Assembly (NCBI GenBank): GCA_963772645.1
Contig: CAVYYD010000002.1
Coordinates: 151,349-215,348, forward strand
Direction of reading: 5' to 3'
Source: DASSQJ01 sp963772645
GTDB taxonomy: Bacteria; Actinomycetota; Actinomycetes; Actinomycetales; Dermatophilaceae
DNA length: 64,000 nt
In this document: positions 47,619 through 57,083 of the stretch, piece by piece
How positions within the stretch are numbered: position 1 is the first letter of the stretch
Layout of the letters: each line of letters starts with the position of its first letter
Position numbers and translations under genes: made by a program
The notes under the pieces: generated by a model
What the model was told of the DNA's origin: nothing
The model's input: the letters and a program-made list of their open reading frames with translations, nothing else
Databases searched by the model: none

Positions 47619-48779
47619 TCAATAGCGCAACAACGCGGCGACGGGCGTGTCCGCGCCCAGAGCATCCGGGTCGGTGACGACCAACTCGCCGTTGTGCGCC
47701 AGTGTCTCGAAGACCGCCCGGTCGACCAGGTCCTCGTCGCTCATCGATGGCGCGTTGACCACCGAGACGTTGCCGTGTTCGTCGACGTGTCCCCACACGG
47801 GGGCGCGGTCGGTGACGAACAGCTGAGCAACGCGGCCATCGCGTGCAGCAGCCAGGACTTCGGAGATGGTGCCGGCAGTGTTGCCCGTTCCTGCCGCGCC
47901 GTGGTAGCGGGCGATCGCCGCGGCGATCGTCGCCACGATCTGCGGATGCACGATCCGCCACGCGGCGCTGTGCAGTTCGACCAGCGAACGATGCTCGGGG
48001 TTGCCGGCGATGGCCTCGTCGGCAACATTCGGGTACCCAGTCACCGCGCGGTAGATCGGCAGGTAGGACTCGATGCATGCCAGCACCAACGGGTCGCGTG
48101 CGCCGCCCAGCGCGTCGATGACACCACGGTCGACAGCCCGCAGGAAACGCTCGATCGCATCCCTGTCGACCTCACCGCCCGCTCCGTGACCGTGGAACAC
48201 CACGTCGCCGCCACCGATCGAATGCGATTGGAGCTGACGTTCGGGATCCTCGAACGCGAGTGCAGCAGCCATCGACTCGGGGATCGACTCCGCATCGAGC
48301 CGGCTCATCGTGTTGCTGGTCGCTTCGAAGAGCTGCACTGAATTCTGGGACAATGCCAACACGAAGCAGCGGTCATCACCGGGCACCGAAGCGAGCAGCG
48401 GGCGGACCCGGAACGATCCGGCCACCGTCACCTCCTCGGCTAGCGCCAGCGGCACCCGGAAGCGTTCGAACCGACCCAGTCCGCTGAACACCGCCAGCCC
48501 GCCGGATTGGTGCTGCCAGAACCAGGTGTCGTCGACCAGCGACGACACCGGGGCGAGGATCTCGTCGATGACCCGCTGCTCGGTGCCAGCGTCGGACAAT
48601 GCCGATCGGGCAGCCGCGATGAGGTTGCGTAGCCGCAACGGGTCCTGGGTCGTGGTCTCGGGCCCGAAACGATGTGTCGACATGAACAACGACACGCACG
48701 GTCCGTCAACAGAGCCCAGCGATGCCACATCACGCATCGAGACCGGATCGACATCTGTGACGACCTGCACCGTGTCCAT
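47619..48779 (-). CDS. Release-factor-like (baeRF-type) protein
   Basis: A 386-aa protein. VDGPCVSLFMSTHRFGPETT opens the domain found in bacterial relatives of archaeal-eukaryotic release factor 1. WFWQHQSGGLAVFSGLGRFE, then CFVLALSQNSVQLFEATSNT, GRVAQLFVTDRAPVWGHVDE and ETLAHNGELVVTDPDALG are the strands and last helix. The GGQ of true release factors is absent; bacterial members are proposed to act on ribosomes under stress. ATG 48779. The frame is open upstream into IS3 scraps, which is not part of the gene. Confidence 0.78.
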   Translation of the reverse strand: MDTVQVVTDVDPVSMRDVASLGSVDGPCVSLFMSTHRFGPETTTQDPLRLRNLIAAARSALSDAGTEQRVIDEILAPVSSLVDDTWFWQHQSGGLAVFSGLGRFERFRVPLALAEEVTVAGSFRVRPLLASVPGDDRCFVLALSQNSVQLFEATSNTMSRLDAESIPESMAAALAFEDPERQLQSHSIGGGDVVFHGHGAGGEVDRDAIERFLRAVDRGVIDALGGARDPLVLACIESYLPIYRAVTGYPNVADEAIAGNPEHRSLVELHSAAWRIVHPQIVATIAAAIARYHGAAGTGNTAGTISEVLAAARDGRVAQLFVTDRAPVWGHVDEHGNVSVVNAPSMSDEDLVDRAVFETLAHNGELVVTDPDALGADTPVAALLRY

Positions 48780-49089
48780 GCTGCGACCGTACGCGCAAGA
48801 CCCCGAAACGTGCTCAACTACCGGACATCTACTCAGCGGTCTGGCCAAACCCCAGCAGCACGCGCTCGCGGCCGGCCAACGCGGCCCACGGATCCAGGTC
48901 GGCGCACGACATCCGCACGCCATTGCCAGTCGTCGCCCATGGCCTGGAGCCAGCCGGGGCTCCGCGCCAGGCACCAGGGCCTGCTCACGACCAGTCAACC
49001 CTGATCCACCGATTGGGTTCTGGGGCGCGTTGAATCGCCCCGGGTTTCTCGGAGGCTTCCCTGACGCGCAAGGATGAGTCCTGGGAGCA

Positions 49090-49180
49090 CCACGGAAGTA
49101 CTCCCTGGAGCTGAAGGAGCGCGCGACACGGATGGCGGTCGAGGCTCGTCGGGATCCGGCTCGGGCGCAGGGCGCGATCG
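49090..49180 (+). pseudogene. IS3-family orfA, first 30 codons only
   Basis: PRKYSLELKERATRMAVEAR then RDPARAQGAIA on the plus strand is the start of an IS3 orfA. It stops at the join with the minus-strand fragment that follows. Confidence 0.6.
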
Positions 49181-49472
49181 CGCCAGCTCCGCCTCGGCCC
49201 TCTCCGCCCGCAGCCGCAGCGCCTCGAGCTCGCGACCACGCTGGCCCCGCCCGGGGCGGGCACGCCCGCTTGAGGCCAACGCCGCCCAGCGCGCCGGCGT
49301 CAGCGGCCTTGCGCCACTCGGCGATGTGCGGGGTGTACAACCCCTCCCGCCGCAAGGTCGCACCCCGCTCCTCGCGACCGGCGCCGTCGTGCTCGGCCAG
49401 CACCCGCGCCTTGTACTCCGCCGTGAAACTGCGCCGCTTGGGCCGGTCAGCTCCAGGTCCCATGACCCCCAT
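49181..49472 (-). pseudogene. IS3-family orfA fragment (opposite strand)
   Basis: GADRPKRRSFTAEYKARVLA, then GATLRREGLYTPHIAEWRKA and, after a frameshift near 49275, GRELEALRLRAERAEAELAR. An orfA helix-turn-helix and leucine zipper from a different IS3 element, joined to the plus-strand fragment. Confidence 0.7.
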
Positions 49473-49601
49473 CGGTGGCGAGGTCCGCCGTCGTCATCGT
49501 CATCCTGATCAACGAATCTCGCCCCGTGCGGGAGGGAAGAACTACGTCACCGCTGTCTCACCCGATCCTGACGCACAGGGACGCCCGGATAGACTCGCCA
49601 G

Positions 49602-50324
49602 ATGCAGCTGCGGACCGTGGTTGTCGCCCTTGACGGGTCAAGCGCATCTGAACGGGCACTGCCGACCGCGGCCCTGCTGGGGCATCGCCTCAACGCCCGG
49701 CTTCAGTTGCTCGCCGTGGCCGCCGATCCGGCCCAAGGCGAACGGCTCGGTCCTCAACTCGATCGCGCCACAGCGCAGCTCACCGATCACCTCGGTGAAG
49801 CGCGCGTGGCCTACGACTACGCCACGGCCGACCGGATCGTCGCTGTTGCCGCTCCACGTGATGCTGTCGCCTGCATGGCGACCGAGTGGCCCAGAATCGG
49901 GTCGATGGCCCGGCAGGTGCTGCGTCGCAGCAACGGCCCGGTCGTGTTCGTCGGGCCTCACGTCGACCAGGTCGGTGTCGACGGCCCGCTGCTCACCCAC
50001 GTCGACCTCGACCGGTACCATCCGGGTTTCGTACAGACGGCCGCGACCTGGGCATCGCAGCTCCAACTCGCACACAGGATCGTGACCACCGGTCAGCGCC
50101 AAGCCGACACCGCCTACACCTTGGTCGATGACGCGATCGCTCTCACCGGCACCGATGCGGCCAGCGCCGTCCTGGCGTTCGAGACCCAGCACCCCGCGAC
50201 CTTAATCGCCGCCCCTGTCGAGCCCGCTGCGCTGCGGCGGTGGCCGAGCCACCTCAACCGAGTCGCCGCGCACCTCATCCGACTCAGCCCACGTCCCGTC
50301 ATCGCCATCCCAACACAACAGTGA
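49602..50324 (+). CDS. Universal-stress-like protein
   Basis: A 240-aa protein. The start is QLRTVVVALDGSSASERALP then TAALLGHRLNARLQLLAVAA, as in the UspA fold, and the end is APVEPAALRRWPSHLNRVAA and HLIRLSPRPVIAIPTQQ. The ATP loop G-2x-G-9x-G(S/T) is not clearly kept, so nucleotide binding is uncertain. Two similar halves are possible (PVVFVGPH near 120, PVIAIP near 235). No operon partner. Confidence 0.72.
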   Translation: MQLRTVVVALDGSSASERALPTAALLGHRLNARLQLLAVAADPAQGERLGPQLDRATAQLTDHLGEARVAYDYATADRIVAVAAPRDAVACMATEWPRIGSMARQVLRRSNGPVVFVGPHVDQVGVDGPLLTHVDLDRYHPGFVQTAATWASQLQLAHRIVTTGQRQADTAYTLVDDAIALTGTDAASAVLAFETQHPATLIAAPVEPAALRRWPSHLNRVAAHLIRLSPRPVIAIPTQQ

Positions 50325-50389
50325 CCGCCTCCACGACGATGCCTCAGACCCGCTGCCGGACCTGCGGACCTTGACGATGTGGCAGGGCG

Positions 50390-50772
50390 GCGTTGGCCTG
50401 GCGGTCTCCGCCGCGGGAGAGGCGGTGCCGGTCGGTACGTCCGGAGCTGACCGGGATCGGGGCGGTCCGCATGTCCTACGACCCGGCCACCCGCACTTAC
50501 CGCGCACGCCCACCTGGACAAGGGCTGGACCCTGAAGGCCGTCTTCCGGGCCCTCAAACGGGCGGTGGCCCGAGAAGTGATCCAAGCCCTGGCCGGGCAT
50601 AGCGCTGTCCCCGACTACTCCGACCTACGACCCGCCCGCCGAGCCAAGAACCTCACCCTCACCGCTGCCGCTGAACGCCTGGGAGTGGGGCCAGCCCGGA
50701 TCGGCGAACTCGAACTCGGGCGTCGACCCAACGACGAACTCGCCGCCCGCTACCGCGCCTGGCTCACCGCCG
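50390..50772 (+). pseudogene. IS110-family transposase C-terminal remnant, interrupted by IS21
   Basis: Parts in two frames: IGAVRMSYDPATRTYRAR, then LDKGWTLKAVFRALKRAVAR and EVIQALAGHSAVPDYSDL, as at the end of IS110 proteins. A fused helix-turn-helix follows: LTAAAERLGVGPARIGELEL and LAARYRAWLTA. At 50773 the IS21 begins. Joining the base after the IS21 (53268) restores LTAA and a TGA at once, so the reading frame ended only two codons further. The N-terminal catalytic half is missing. Confidence 0.7.
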
Positions 50773-50836
50773 TGTCAACGGCCAGTTCGTGGTCCCCGCT
50801 GGTGGCCAGGTAGAAGTCCCCACTCTTCGTGGTTGA

Positions 50837-51616
50837 TCAGGTGGTCTTGATGCGGGTTCCTCCGTTCGCTCGGGCTTGTTTCATCCGGTAGGAGTCGCCG
50901 TCGGTGACGACGGTGTGGCAGTGGTGCAGGAGCCGGTCGAGCATGCTGACCGCGGTGGTGTGTTCGGGTAGGAATCGGCCCCAGGACTCGAAGGGCCAGT
51001 GCGATCCGATGCCGAGGGATCGGCGTTCGTAGGCGGCTGCGACGAACCGGAAGAGCAGCTGGGCGCCGGTGTCATCCAGCGGTGCGAACCCGAGCTCGTC
51101 GACCAGGACGAGGTCGTTGCGCAGCAGGGTGTCGATGAGGCGACCGACTGAGTTGTCGGCCAGTCCTCGGTAGAGGGTCTCGACGAGTTCGGCGGCGGTG
51201 AAGTACCGGACCCGGTGCCCGGCCTGCACGGCGGCGATCCCGAGCGCGACGAGCATGTGGCTCTTGCCGGTGCCGGCGGGCCCGATCAGGCAGAGGTTCT
51301 CGGCTGCCCGGACCCACTCCAGGGAGGCGAGGTAGTCGAACGTGGCGACCGGGATCGAGGACGCGGCGACGTCGAACTCGTCCAGCGTCTTGGTCACCGG
51401 GAACGACGCCTGCCGCAGCCGGGTGCGGGCGTTCGAGGCGTCCCTGGCGGCGATCTCGGCCTCGACCAGGGTGCGTAGGAACTCCTCGGGCTTCCACCGT
51501 TGGGTTTTGGCGGTGACCAGCAGTTCGGGGGCGAGCTGGCGCATCGCGGCCATCTTCAGCCGTTTCAGTCCATCGGTCAGGTCCGCTGGCAGCGGTGGCG
51601 GGGTCGTTGCGGTCAC
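50837..51616 (-). CDS. istB: IS21 helper ATPase IstB
   Basis: A 259-aa AAA+ ATPase that loads the IstA transposase onto target DNA. Walker A is LIGPAGTGKSHMLVALG near residue 112, Walker B is LVLVDELGFAPLDD near 170. The N-terminal IstB-type region is LTDGLKRLKMAAMRQLAPEL. Start inside the istA stop (ATGA), the usual IS21 arrangement. Confidence 0.95.
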   Translation of the reverse strand: MTATTPPPLPADLTDGLKRLKMAAMRQLAPELLVTAKTQRWKPEEFLRTLVEAEIAARDASNARTRLRQASFPVTKTLDEFDVAASSIPVATFDYLASLEWVRAAENLCLIGPAGTGKSHMLVALGIAAVQAGHRVRYFTAAELVETLYRGLADNSVGRLIDTLLRNDLVLVDELGFAPLDDTGAQLLFRFVAAAYERRSLGIGSHWPFESWGRFLPEHTTAVSMLDRLLHHCHTVVTDGDSYRMKQARANGGTRIKTT

Positions 51617-53076
51617 GGCAGGTCACCTCCGTCGATCCGGTAGGCGTCCAGCGAGCGGGTCGGCACGGTCGGCAGGGTCGGCAGCGTCAGCACCAGGGCG
51701 TGGCCGGCCGGGCGGGGTGTTGGAGTGGCGCCGGCCGAGGCGAGGATGGAGCGGACGTCGGCGGCTCGCCACCGGCTGAACGCGACGGCCCGTTCCAGCG
51801 CGGCGAGCAGCGGCTCGGCACCATGCGCCGCCTGGAGGGTGAGGATCTGCCCGATCTCGCTGGTCAGCTTGGTGACCCCGGCCGCTGCGGCGCCGGTCAG
51901 GAACGCCTGCGCGACCGGCCCGAGCTCGAGGAACGCCTTCTCTGCTTGGGTTCTCGGGCGTGCCGCCCGCCGTGGCCTGTCGGGGCGTGGGCCGCCGTAG
52001 TGCTCATCGACGATGGAGGTCTCACCCGGGGCGACCAGGGTGTGCTCGGCGAGGATCTCACCGGTGACCGGTTCGATGACCCGCAGCGTCCGGTCATCGA
52101 CCAGCACGGTGACGGTCTTGCCGATCAGCCTGTTCGGGACCGAGTAGCGGCCCGAGGCGAACCGGACGCAGGACAGCTTGTCGACCTTGCGGGTGGTCGG
52201 TTTCGCGCCGAACTCCGGTCGAAGCGACGGCAGCGCAGCGAGCAGCTCCCGCTCAGTGGCCAGCCGCTGGGCCGGGACCGCGCAGATCTCCGAGTGCGTT
52301 GCTGCGTTGACCTCGGCGCACCACGCCGCGGCGGCCGCGTTGGCGGTGCACAGGTCGGTCAACGGAGCCTGCAGGACCATCAGATCGTCCTTGGCGTAGC
52401 CGACCAGTCGCTCGACCATCCCCTTGGATTCGGGGTCGGCGGCCTCGCAGAAGTCGGGCCGGAAACGGTAGTGGGTGGCGAACCGGACGTAGTCCGGGGT
52501 CGGGACGACCACGTTGGCGACCACCGCGCCCTTCAGGCAGCCCATCCGGTCGGCCAGGACGACCCTCGGGACCCCGCCGAGCTCCTCGAAGCACTCGGCC
52601 AGGAACCCCAACGTGGTCGTGGCCTGCTCGTCCGCGGCGAACCGGACGAACCGGAACCTGGACCAGGCCAGCACCGCGCAGAACACGTGCACCCCGTCCA
52701 GGACACCCCAGTCGATCATCAACGTCTCCCCGGGCGCCCAGACCGCGGGACGCCGGCCCCGCGGGTTCGCGTGGCGCCACTGGGCCTTCGCGTCAGCGAC
52801 GAGCCGGCGGAAGTTGCGCGCCGAGCCGACATAGCCAGCCGCGCGCGCCTCGGGCAGCAGCCGCTTGGCCGATATCCGACCCGACGTCGCCTTGACCCGC
52901 TTGGCGACGACCTCGGCGACCTCGTCGTAGTTCCGTGCCCGGTGCGCCTTCTCGACTGCCGGGTTCCCGGCCTCGTGGGCCTTGATGATCCTCTTGACGG
53001 TCTTGTGGGTGGTGCCGCAGATCGCGGCCGCACCCCGATAAGTGCCCACGTCTCGGTAGGCGGAAATGACGTCCAT
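51613..53076 (-). CDS. istA: IS21 transposase IstA
   Basis: A 487-aa DDE transposase. The N-terminal helix-turn-helix is YRGAAAICGTTHKTVKRIIK. The integrase core has MIDWGVLDGVHVFCAVLAWS (first Asp, about residue 120), PRVVLADRMGCLKGAVVANV (second Asp, about 180) and FCEAADPESKGMVERLVGYA (Glu, about 215). The start MDVISAYRD at 53076 is supported by GAGGGAACG; the upstream open frame lies in the IS end repeats. Confidence 0.94.
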   Translation of the reverse strand: MDVISAYRDVGTYRGAAAICGTTHKTVKRIIKAHEAGNPAVEKAHRARNYDEVAEVVAKRVKATSGRISAKRLLPEARAAGYVGSARNFRRLVADAKAQWRHANPRGRRPAVWAPGETLMIDWGVLDGVHVFCAVLAWSRFRFVRFAADEQATTTLGFLAECFEELGGVPRVVLADRMGCLKGAVVANVVVPTPDYVRFATHYRFRPDFCEAADPESKGMVERLVGYAKDDLMVLQAPLTDLCTANAAAAAWCAEVNAATHSEICAVPAQRLATERELLAALPSLRPEFGAKPTTRKVDKLSCVRFASGRYSVPNRLIGKTVTVLVDDRTLRVIEPVTGEILAEHTLVAPGETSIVDEHYGGPRPDRPRRAARPRTQAEKAFLELGPVAQAFLTGAAAAGVTKLTSEIGQILTLQAAHGAEPLLAALERAVAFSRWRAADVRSILASAGATPTPRPAGHALVLTLPTLPTVPTRSLDAYRIDGGDLP

Positions 53077-53267
53077 TCGTTCCCTCGCGTTCTTCAATGG
53101 AGACCCCTGCGTGGTGATGTGGCTGGTTGGCACCGCCACCGTCACCACGCAGGGCCTCACGGCCACGTGCGACACGACGAACGAAGAGTGGGGACTTCTA
53201 TCCGGCCAAACCGGGGACTCAGACTTGGCCATCAGTGGGGACTTTTTCATGGCCACGGACACCGCCG

Positions 53268-53533
53268 CCTGAGGCTTGACACGGAATAGGAGCTCAGTCT
53301 CCCGCTGCCCCCCGTAAGCCCCGCCCTTTCGGGGCCGCGGTCGTCCTGGACGAGGATCTGGCTGCGGCCATGACCCGGCATGTGCGGGGTACGTTGGGCA
53401 TCCGGACCACCAGCCGGGACGTAGCCCCAACTGGGCGCTGCCACGGGCCCGAGGCGCGCGCTACGCGGAAGGGGGAACGTTCGCCAAATTCGTCTCGGGC
53501 GAGGGAGAAGTCTGGACCGTGACTGTGCGGCGG
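53268..53533. other. Intergenic, IS110 remnant end and no further gene
   Basis: Begins with the last codons and TGA of the interrupted IS110 frame (53268-53273). A hairpin GCCCCG-CCCTTT-CGGGGC at 53318-53335 has no T-tract. No other gene seen. Confidence 0.45.
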
Positions 53534-54195
53534 TCACCACCTCAGGCGTGGGCCTTTGGCCAGTGCCTGCACGGTCTCGACATCCACGGGTCGCCGATCG
53601 GCGACTGCCGACGCGGCCGGGGTGTCCATGGCCCACGTCGTGACGCTGACCACGGAGGAGGCGGTCACCAAGACTGCCTGGGTGGCGGCCGTGTCGAGGG
53701 GCTCGGTGCGGGGGTCCCGAGGAGCGGTCGGGGCCGCATGGTTGTCCACCGTCACCAGGGGCCCGTCGGCCGTCGGCTCGGTGGTGCGGGTGCCGGCCGG
53801 GGGGTCGGCCAGCACGTCCGAGGTCGAACCGGGCAGGAGCGTGCACGGGTCCCAGCCGACTTGGGACCCACGCTCGAGGTGCGTGGTCAGGACGGTGACC
53901 CCGGAGCCCACGTCGGGCAGGTACCCCACGCCTTGCAGCCCGTTGCCGCCACCGGACCAGCGCAACACCGTCAGTGGGCGCACGCCGTGGTCGGACAGTG
54001 CGCTCTCCACGGCCGCGAAGTAGGTGGTGGGTGGTGTGACGGTCAGTTCCATGTGCGCCAGGGCAGCCGCGGCCTGTTCTTCGGTCCAGGGGCCGGGGGT
54101 GTCGGCGTTCGGACAGACGCGGGCGAGTCGTCCCCGGCCGTGCAGGCGCTGACAGTCAGCAGCGCGACCGACGCCCCGATCACCAGCACTCTCAC
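53534..54195 (-). pseudogene. Lipoprotein gene with a frameshift near the 5' end
   Basis: GTG 54195 (ribosome site GGGAGG) gives a lipoprotein signal, RVLVIGASVALLTVSAC with a VSAC lipobox, then TAGDDSPAS. About 75 bases in, the good frame changes: DTPGPWTEEQAAAALAHMEL then TVTPPTTYFAAVESALSDHG, VLRWSGGGNGLQGVGYLPDV and TVLTTHLERGSQVGW continue to 53534. The change is near 54115-54125 (CTCGCCCGCG). Exported protein of about 215 aa, unknown function. True mutation or assembly error cannot be told. Confidence 0.6.
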
Positions 54196-54219
54196 TGCGA
54201 ACCTCCCTGCGCGCCTGCC

Positions 54220-54544
54220 CTGTGCGGAAACCCTAGGACGCGGCCAGACGGCCGGCTGGTTCCTCTCGAGTGAAACGACGCATGCACAGCGCCAATGCGC
54301 GGTGTGCCGACTTGCGGCTACTAGAGACTTTCGGTAGGGCCGGTGTCTGGCCAGACTCGGTCCAGGCGCTCGGCGGGACGCTCTCTATGCGGCTGCCCAC
54401 CAGCAGCACCGGTGTGGCTCTCTTTCGGACTGCTGCCCGCCGGGTGCCGTGACGAGGCGTGGCTCAAGAAGGGACTGCCCAGCTCGTAGTAGCACTGCCC
54501 ACCTCGCCGTCCCATCGGATCGAGTAGCAGTCGGGAGTACGCGG
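54220..54544 (+). ncRNA. IS110 upstream non-coding region, candidate bridge RNA
   Basis: About 325 bp without a gene before the second IS110 transposase. TCTGGCCAGA at 54347-54356 is a perfect palindrome, and CGCCGGGTGCCGTG-type short repeats lie nearby. As with the first IS110 copy, a guide RNA is expected near one end of the element; I cannot fold or bound it. Confidence 0.3.
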
Positions 54545-55717
54545 ATGGAGCACGTCGTCATCGGGGTCGACCCCCACAAGCTGTCGGCGACGATCGAGGT
54601 CGTCGACGATCACGAGCACAAGCTGGGCCACGGCCGGTTCACCACCGACAAGGCCGGCTACGCGGCGCTGCGCACCTACGCCAAGGCCTGGCCGGCCCGG
54701 GTGTGGGCCGTCGAGGGCGCCAATGGCGTGGGCCGGCCGCTGGCGCAGCGGCTGCTGGCCGACGGGGAGCAGGTCGTGGACGTCCCGGCCAAGCTCGCCG
54801 CCCGGGTCCGGTTGTTCGACACCGGCGCGGGCCGCAAGAGCGACCCGCATGACGCGCACTCGATCGCGATGGTCGCGGTACGCACCACGGGCCTGCGCAC
54901 GGTCACCGTCGACGGTGAGCTCGAGGCGATGCGGCTGATCGTCGAACGCCGCGACGCCCTGACCCGCCGCCGGATACAGACCGTCGACCGGCTCCAGGCG
55001 CTGCTGGCCGAACTCCTTCCCGGACAGGCGAAGAAGAACCTGACCACCGGCCAGGCCAAGCGGATGCTCGCCGCGGTGCGGCCCCGGGGCATCGCCGGGA
55101 AGACCCGCCGGCGGATCGCCGCCGAGGAGCTCGCCGAGCTGGTCGCGGTCGAGGCCAAGATGAAGCAGGCCAGCGCCGAGCTCAAGACCATGGTCACCGC
55201 CCGCGGGTCCAACTTGATGGACCTGTACGGCGTCGGACCCGTCGTCGCCGCCAGAGTCCTCGCCGATGTCGGAGACGTCGCCCGGTTCGCCGACCGCAAC
55301 CGTTTCGCGTCCTGGACCGGCACCGCCCCGCTCGACGCGTCGTCCGGGGAGAACCACCGGCACCGGCTCTCCCGCGCCGGGGACCGCCGCGTCAACCACG
55401 TCATCCACATCGTCGCCGTCACCCAGCTGCGCAACGACACCGACGGCCGCGCCTACTACCGGCGCAAGCGCGCCGAGGGCAAGAAGCCCCTCGAGGCGCT
55501 GCGCTGCCTGAAGCGGCGCATCTCCGACGCCATCTTCCGCCAACTCCTCGCCGACGCCCAAGCCGCCCGACCCACGGCGTGGACGCGGGTCCGGGAGGGC
55601 ACCGCGGGGCGTCTCGTGTATCCAGCGCGGCCGGCTCGAACCCGCACACCGACGCTTCGGATCAGCCACTTCCCGGACCCGCGACAACGACGCTACGCCC
55701 GACCCCACCACCTGTGA
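54545..55717 (+). CDS. IS110-family transposase (second, different element)
   Basis: A 390-aa transposase. RuvC-like residues: HVVIGVDPHKLSATIEVVDD (D near 9), VWAVEGANGVGRPLA (E near 57) and GRKSDPHDAHSIAM (two D near 100). The C-terminal domain is LYGVGPVVAARVLADVGDVA, SWTGTAPLDASSGENHRHRL with the nucleophilic-type Ser, and RRKRAEGKKPLEALRCLKRR. ATG 54545 is used; the open frame upstream lacks family sequence. The last 50 residues are Arg/Pro-rich and may be foreign. Different sequence from the IS110 at 25954. Confidence 0.9.
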   Translation: MEHVVIGVDPHKLSATIEVVDDHEHKLGHGRFTTDKAGYAALRTYAKAWPARVWAVEGANGVGRPLAQRLLADGEQVVDVPAKLAARVRLFDTGAGRKSDPHDAHSIAMVAVRTTGLRTVTVDGELEAMRLIVERRDALTRRRIQTVDRLQALLAELLPGQAKKNLTTGQAKRMLAAVRPRGIAGKTRRRIAAEELAELVAVEAKMKQASAELKTMVTARGSNLMDLYGVGPVVAARVLADVGDVARFADRNRFASWTGTAPLDASSGENHRHRLSRAGDRRVNHVIHIVAVTQLRNDTDGRAYYRRKRAEGKKPLEALRCLKRRISDAIFRQLLADAQAARPTAWTRVREGTAGRLVYPARPARTRTPTLRISHFPDPRQRRYARPHHL

Positions 55718-55869
55718 AGAGACCCCTCAAGACCGCCGGTTGACAACAGAAGGGAGCCGGAGTGTGGCACCGGACGCCAGGCGCTGCCAGGGGGGCTGTG
55801 GTGCACACCGTGTGGTAACCCCAACCGTCCTTGCTTGCATGGGGATGCGCGCATGGTCATCCTCGGAGC

Positions 55870-57048
55870 ATGAGCGATGCCCCGACGGACCCGGCAGCAT
55901 CGGCGGAACGGGACCTGATGGACGCGCTGTTCACCGTGGAGGGGCAACGAGAGCCGGCCATCGTCGCGCGGAGCGTCGGAGTCGACGGGTGTCGCTACGC
56001 CTTCGTCACGGCCGCGCTCCACGATCACCGCCTCACGGCCACACCGATTCCGCCCTCCGCAGACCTCATGTTTCAGGTGGCTGCCCGGTTCCTGCCTCGG
56101 ATGGACGACGCGCGCCATCGCGCAACCCGTGGCGCGTTCACCGGCCTGTTCTCGCCCCGACGCGTCGAGCGGTACCGGGCCGGTATCGCCAGCACCGCAA
56201 ACCAACTGCTGGACGCGTTTCCCGACCACGGTCCGGTGGAGCTCGTGGAGCGCTTCAGCCGGCCGCTGCCGTTCGCCGTCATCTGCCGAGTGTTGGGCGT
56301 GCCCGAGGATCAGCACCCGTGGCTGGCCGAACGCATGGAGACCTTCGGTCGCGCAGTCGCCGGGCAACGACAGCGGGCCAACGTGGAAGCGGGCAACGCA
56401 GCCACAGCCGAAATGCTCGAGCTGTTCGACCGGCTCCTTCAGCAGCGCCGATCCCACCCCGAGGATGACGTGCTGTCGCTGCTCGCCACCAGCGCCGACG
56501 CCGATGACGTCCTCCAGGACGTGCTGGCCAACTGCATCTTCTTCGTGCTGGCCGGGCACGCCACCACCACCGCCCTGCTCACCGCGGGGGTGCACCTGCT
56601 GTCGACGCACCCAGCCCAGCTCACCGCCGCCCTCGCGGGCCGAATCACGTGGGCAGCCTTGGTCGAGGAGCTGCTGCGCTACGTCTCACCAACAACGTTG
56701 ACAGGTGTCACTGCCGCCGACGACCTGCAGATCGCTGGATGCCCCGTCCCAGCCGGTGCCCAGCGAGCAATCGTCTACGCCGCGGCCAACCGCGACCCCG
56801 AGATCTTCGACGCACCCGACACCTTCGACGCCACCCGCGCCGCCAACCCCCACGTCGCCTTCTCCGCCGGAACCCACTACTGCCTTGGAGCCCCGCTCGC
56901 CCGGATGCACGGCGAGGTCGCCCTCGCCCTGCTCTTCAGTCGTCTCCCCGGGTTGCGCGCCGTGGGCGAGCCGAAGTGGATCGGCAGTGTCCCCATCCGC
57001 CAGATCGCCCACCTCGAGGTCACCTGGGAGCCTGCCACGGCCTCGTAG
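55870..57048 (+). CDS. Cytochrome P450
   Basis: A 392-aa soluble bacterial P450. The I-helix is NCIFFVLAGHATTTALLTAG near residue 225 (AGHATT, where A-G-x-D/E-T is usual; His replaces the acid). The ExxR pair is in LVEELLRYV near 270. The heme-binding loop FSAGTHYCLGAPLARM near 345 holds the Cys ligand. PDTFDATRAANPHVAF precedes it. Needs ferredoxin partners, not present nearby. ATG 55870 (MSDAPTDPA). Substrate unknown. Lies between an IS110 and the array-type site S24. Confidence 0.92.
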   Translation: MSDAPTDPAASAERDLMDALFTVEGQREPAIVARSVGVDGCRYAFVTAALHDHRLTATPIPPSADLMFQVAARFLPRMDDARHRATRGAFTGLFSPRRVERYRAGIASTANQLLDAFPDHGPVELVERFSRPLPFAVICRVLGVPEDQHPWLAERMETFGRAVAGQRQRANVEAGNAATAEMLELFDRLLQQRRSHPEDDVLSLLATSADADDVLQDVLANCIFFVLAGHATTTALLTAGVHLLSTHPAQLTAALAGRITWAALVEELLRYVSPTTLTGVTAADDLQIAGCPVPAGAQRAIVYAAANRDPEIFDAPDTFDATRAANPHVAFSAGTHYCLGAPLARMHGEVALALLFSRLPGLRAVGEPKWIGSVPIRQIAHLEVTWEPATAS

Positions 57049-57083
57049 GCCGTCCAAAGAATTTCCCCACAGCCCCACGGACC

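Larger units (their letters stand above)
50773..53261 (-). mobile_element. Complete IS21-family insertion sequence
   Basis: 2489 bp. Ends: TGTCAACGGCCAGTTCG at 50773 and, inverted, TGTCCGTGGCCATG ending at 53261. Internal end repeats of form AGTGGGGACTT-N-TGGCCA occur at both ends: TGGCCAGGTAGAAGTCCCCA on the right, and three copies between 53190 and 53255 on the left. The 6-bp flanks are identical (CCGCCG at 50767-50772 and 53262-53267), a target duplication. istA and istB are intact, so the copy may be active. Confidence 0.88.

Noticed and set aside
53318..53335. Terminator hairpin GCCCCG/CGGGGC
   Set aside because: There is no T-tract on either side and it is 200 bp from the nearest gene end, so only noted within the intergenic entry.
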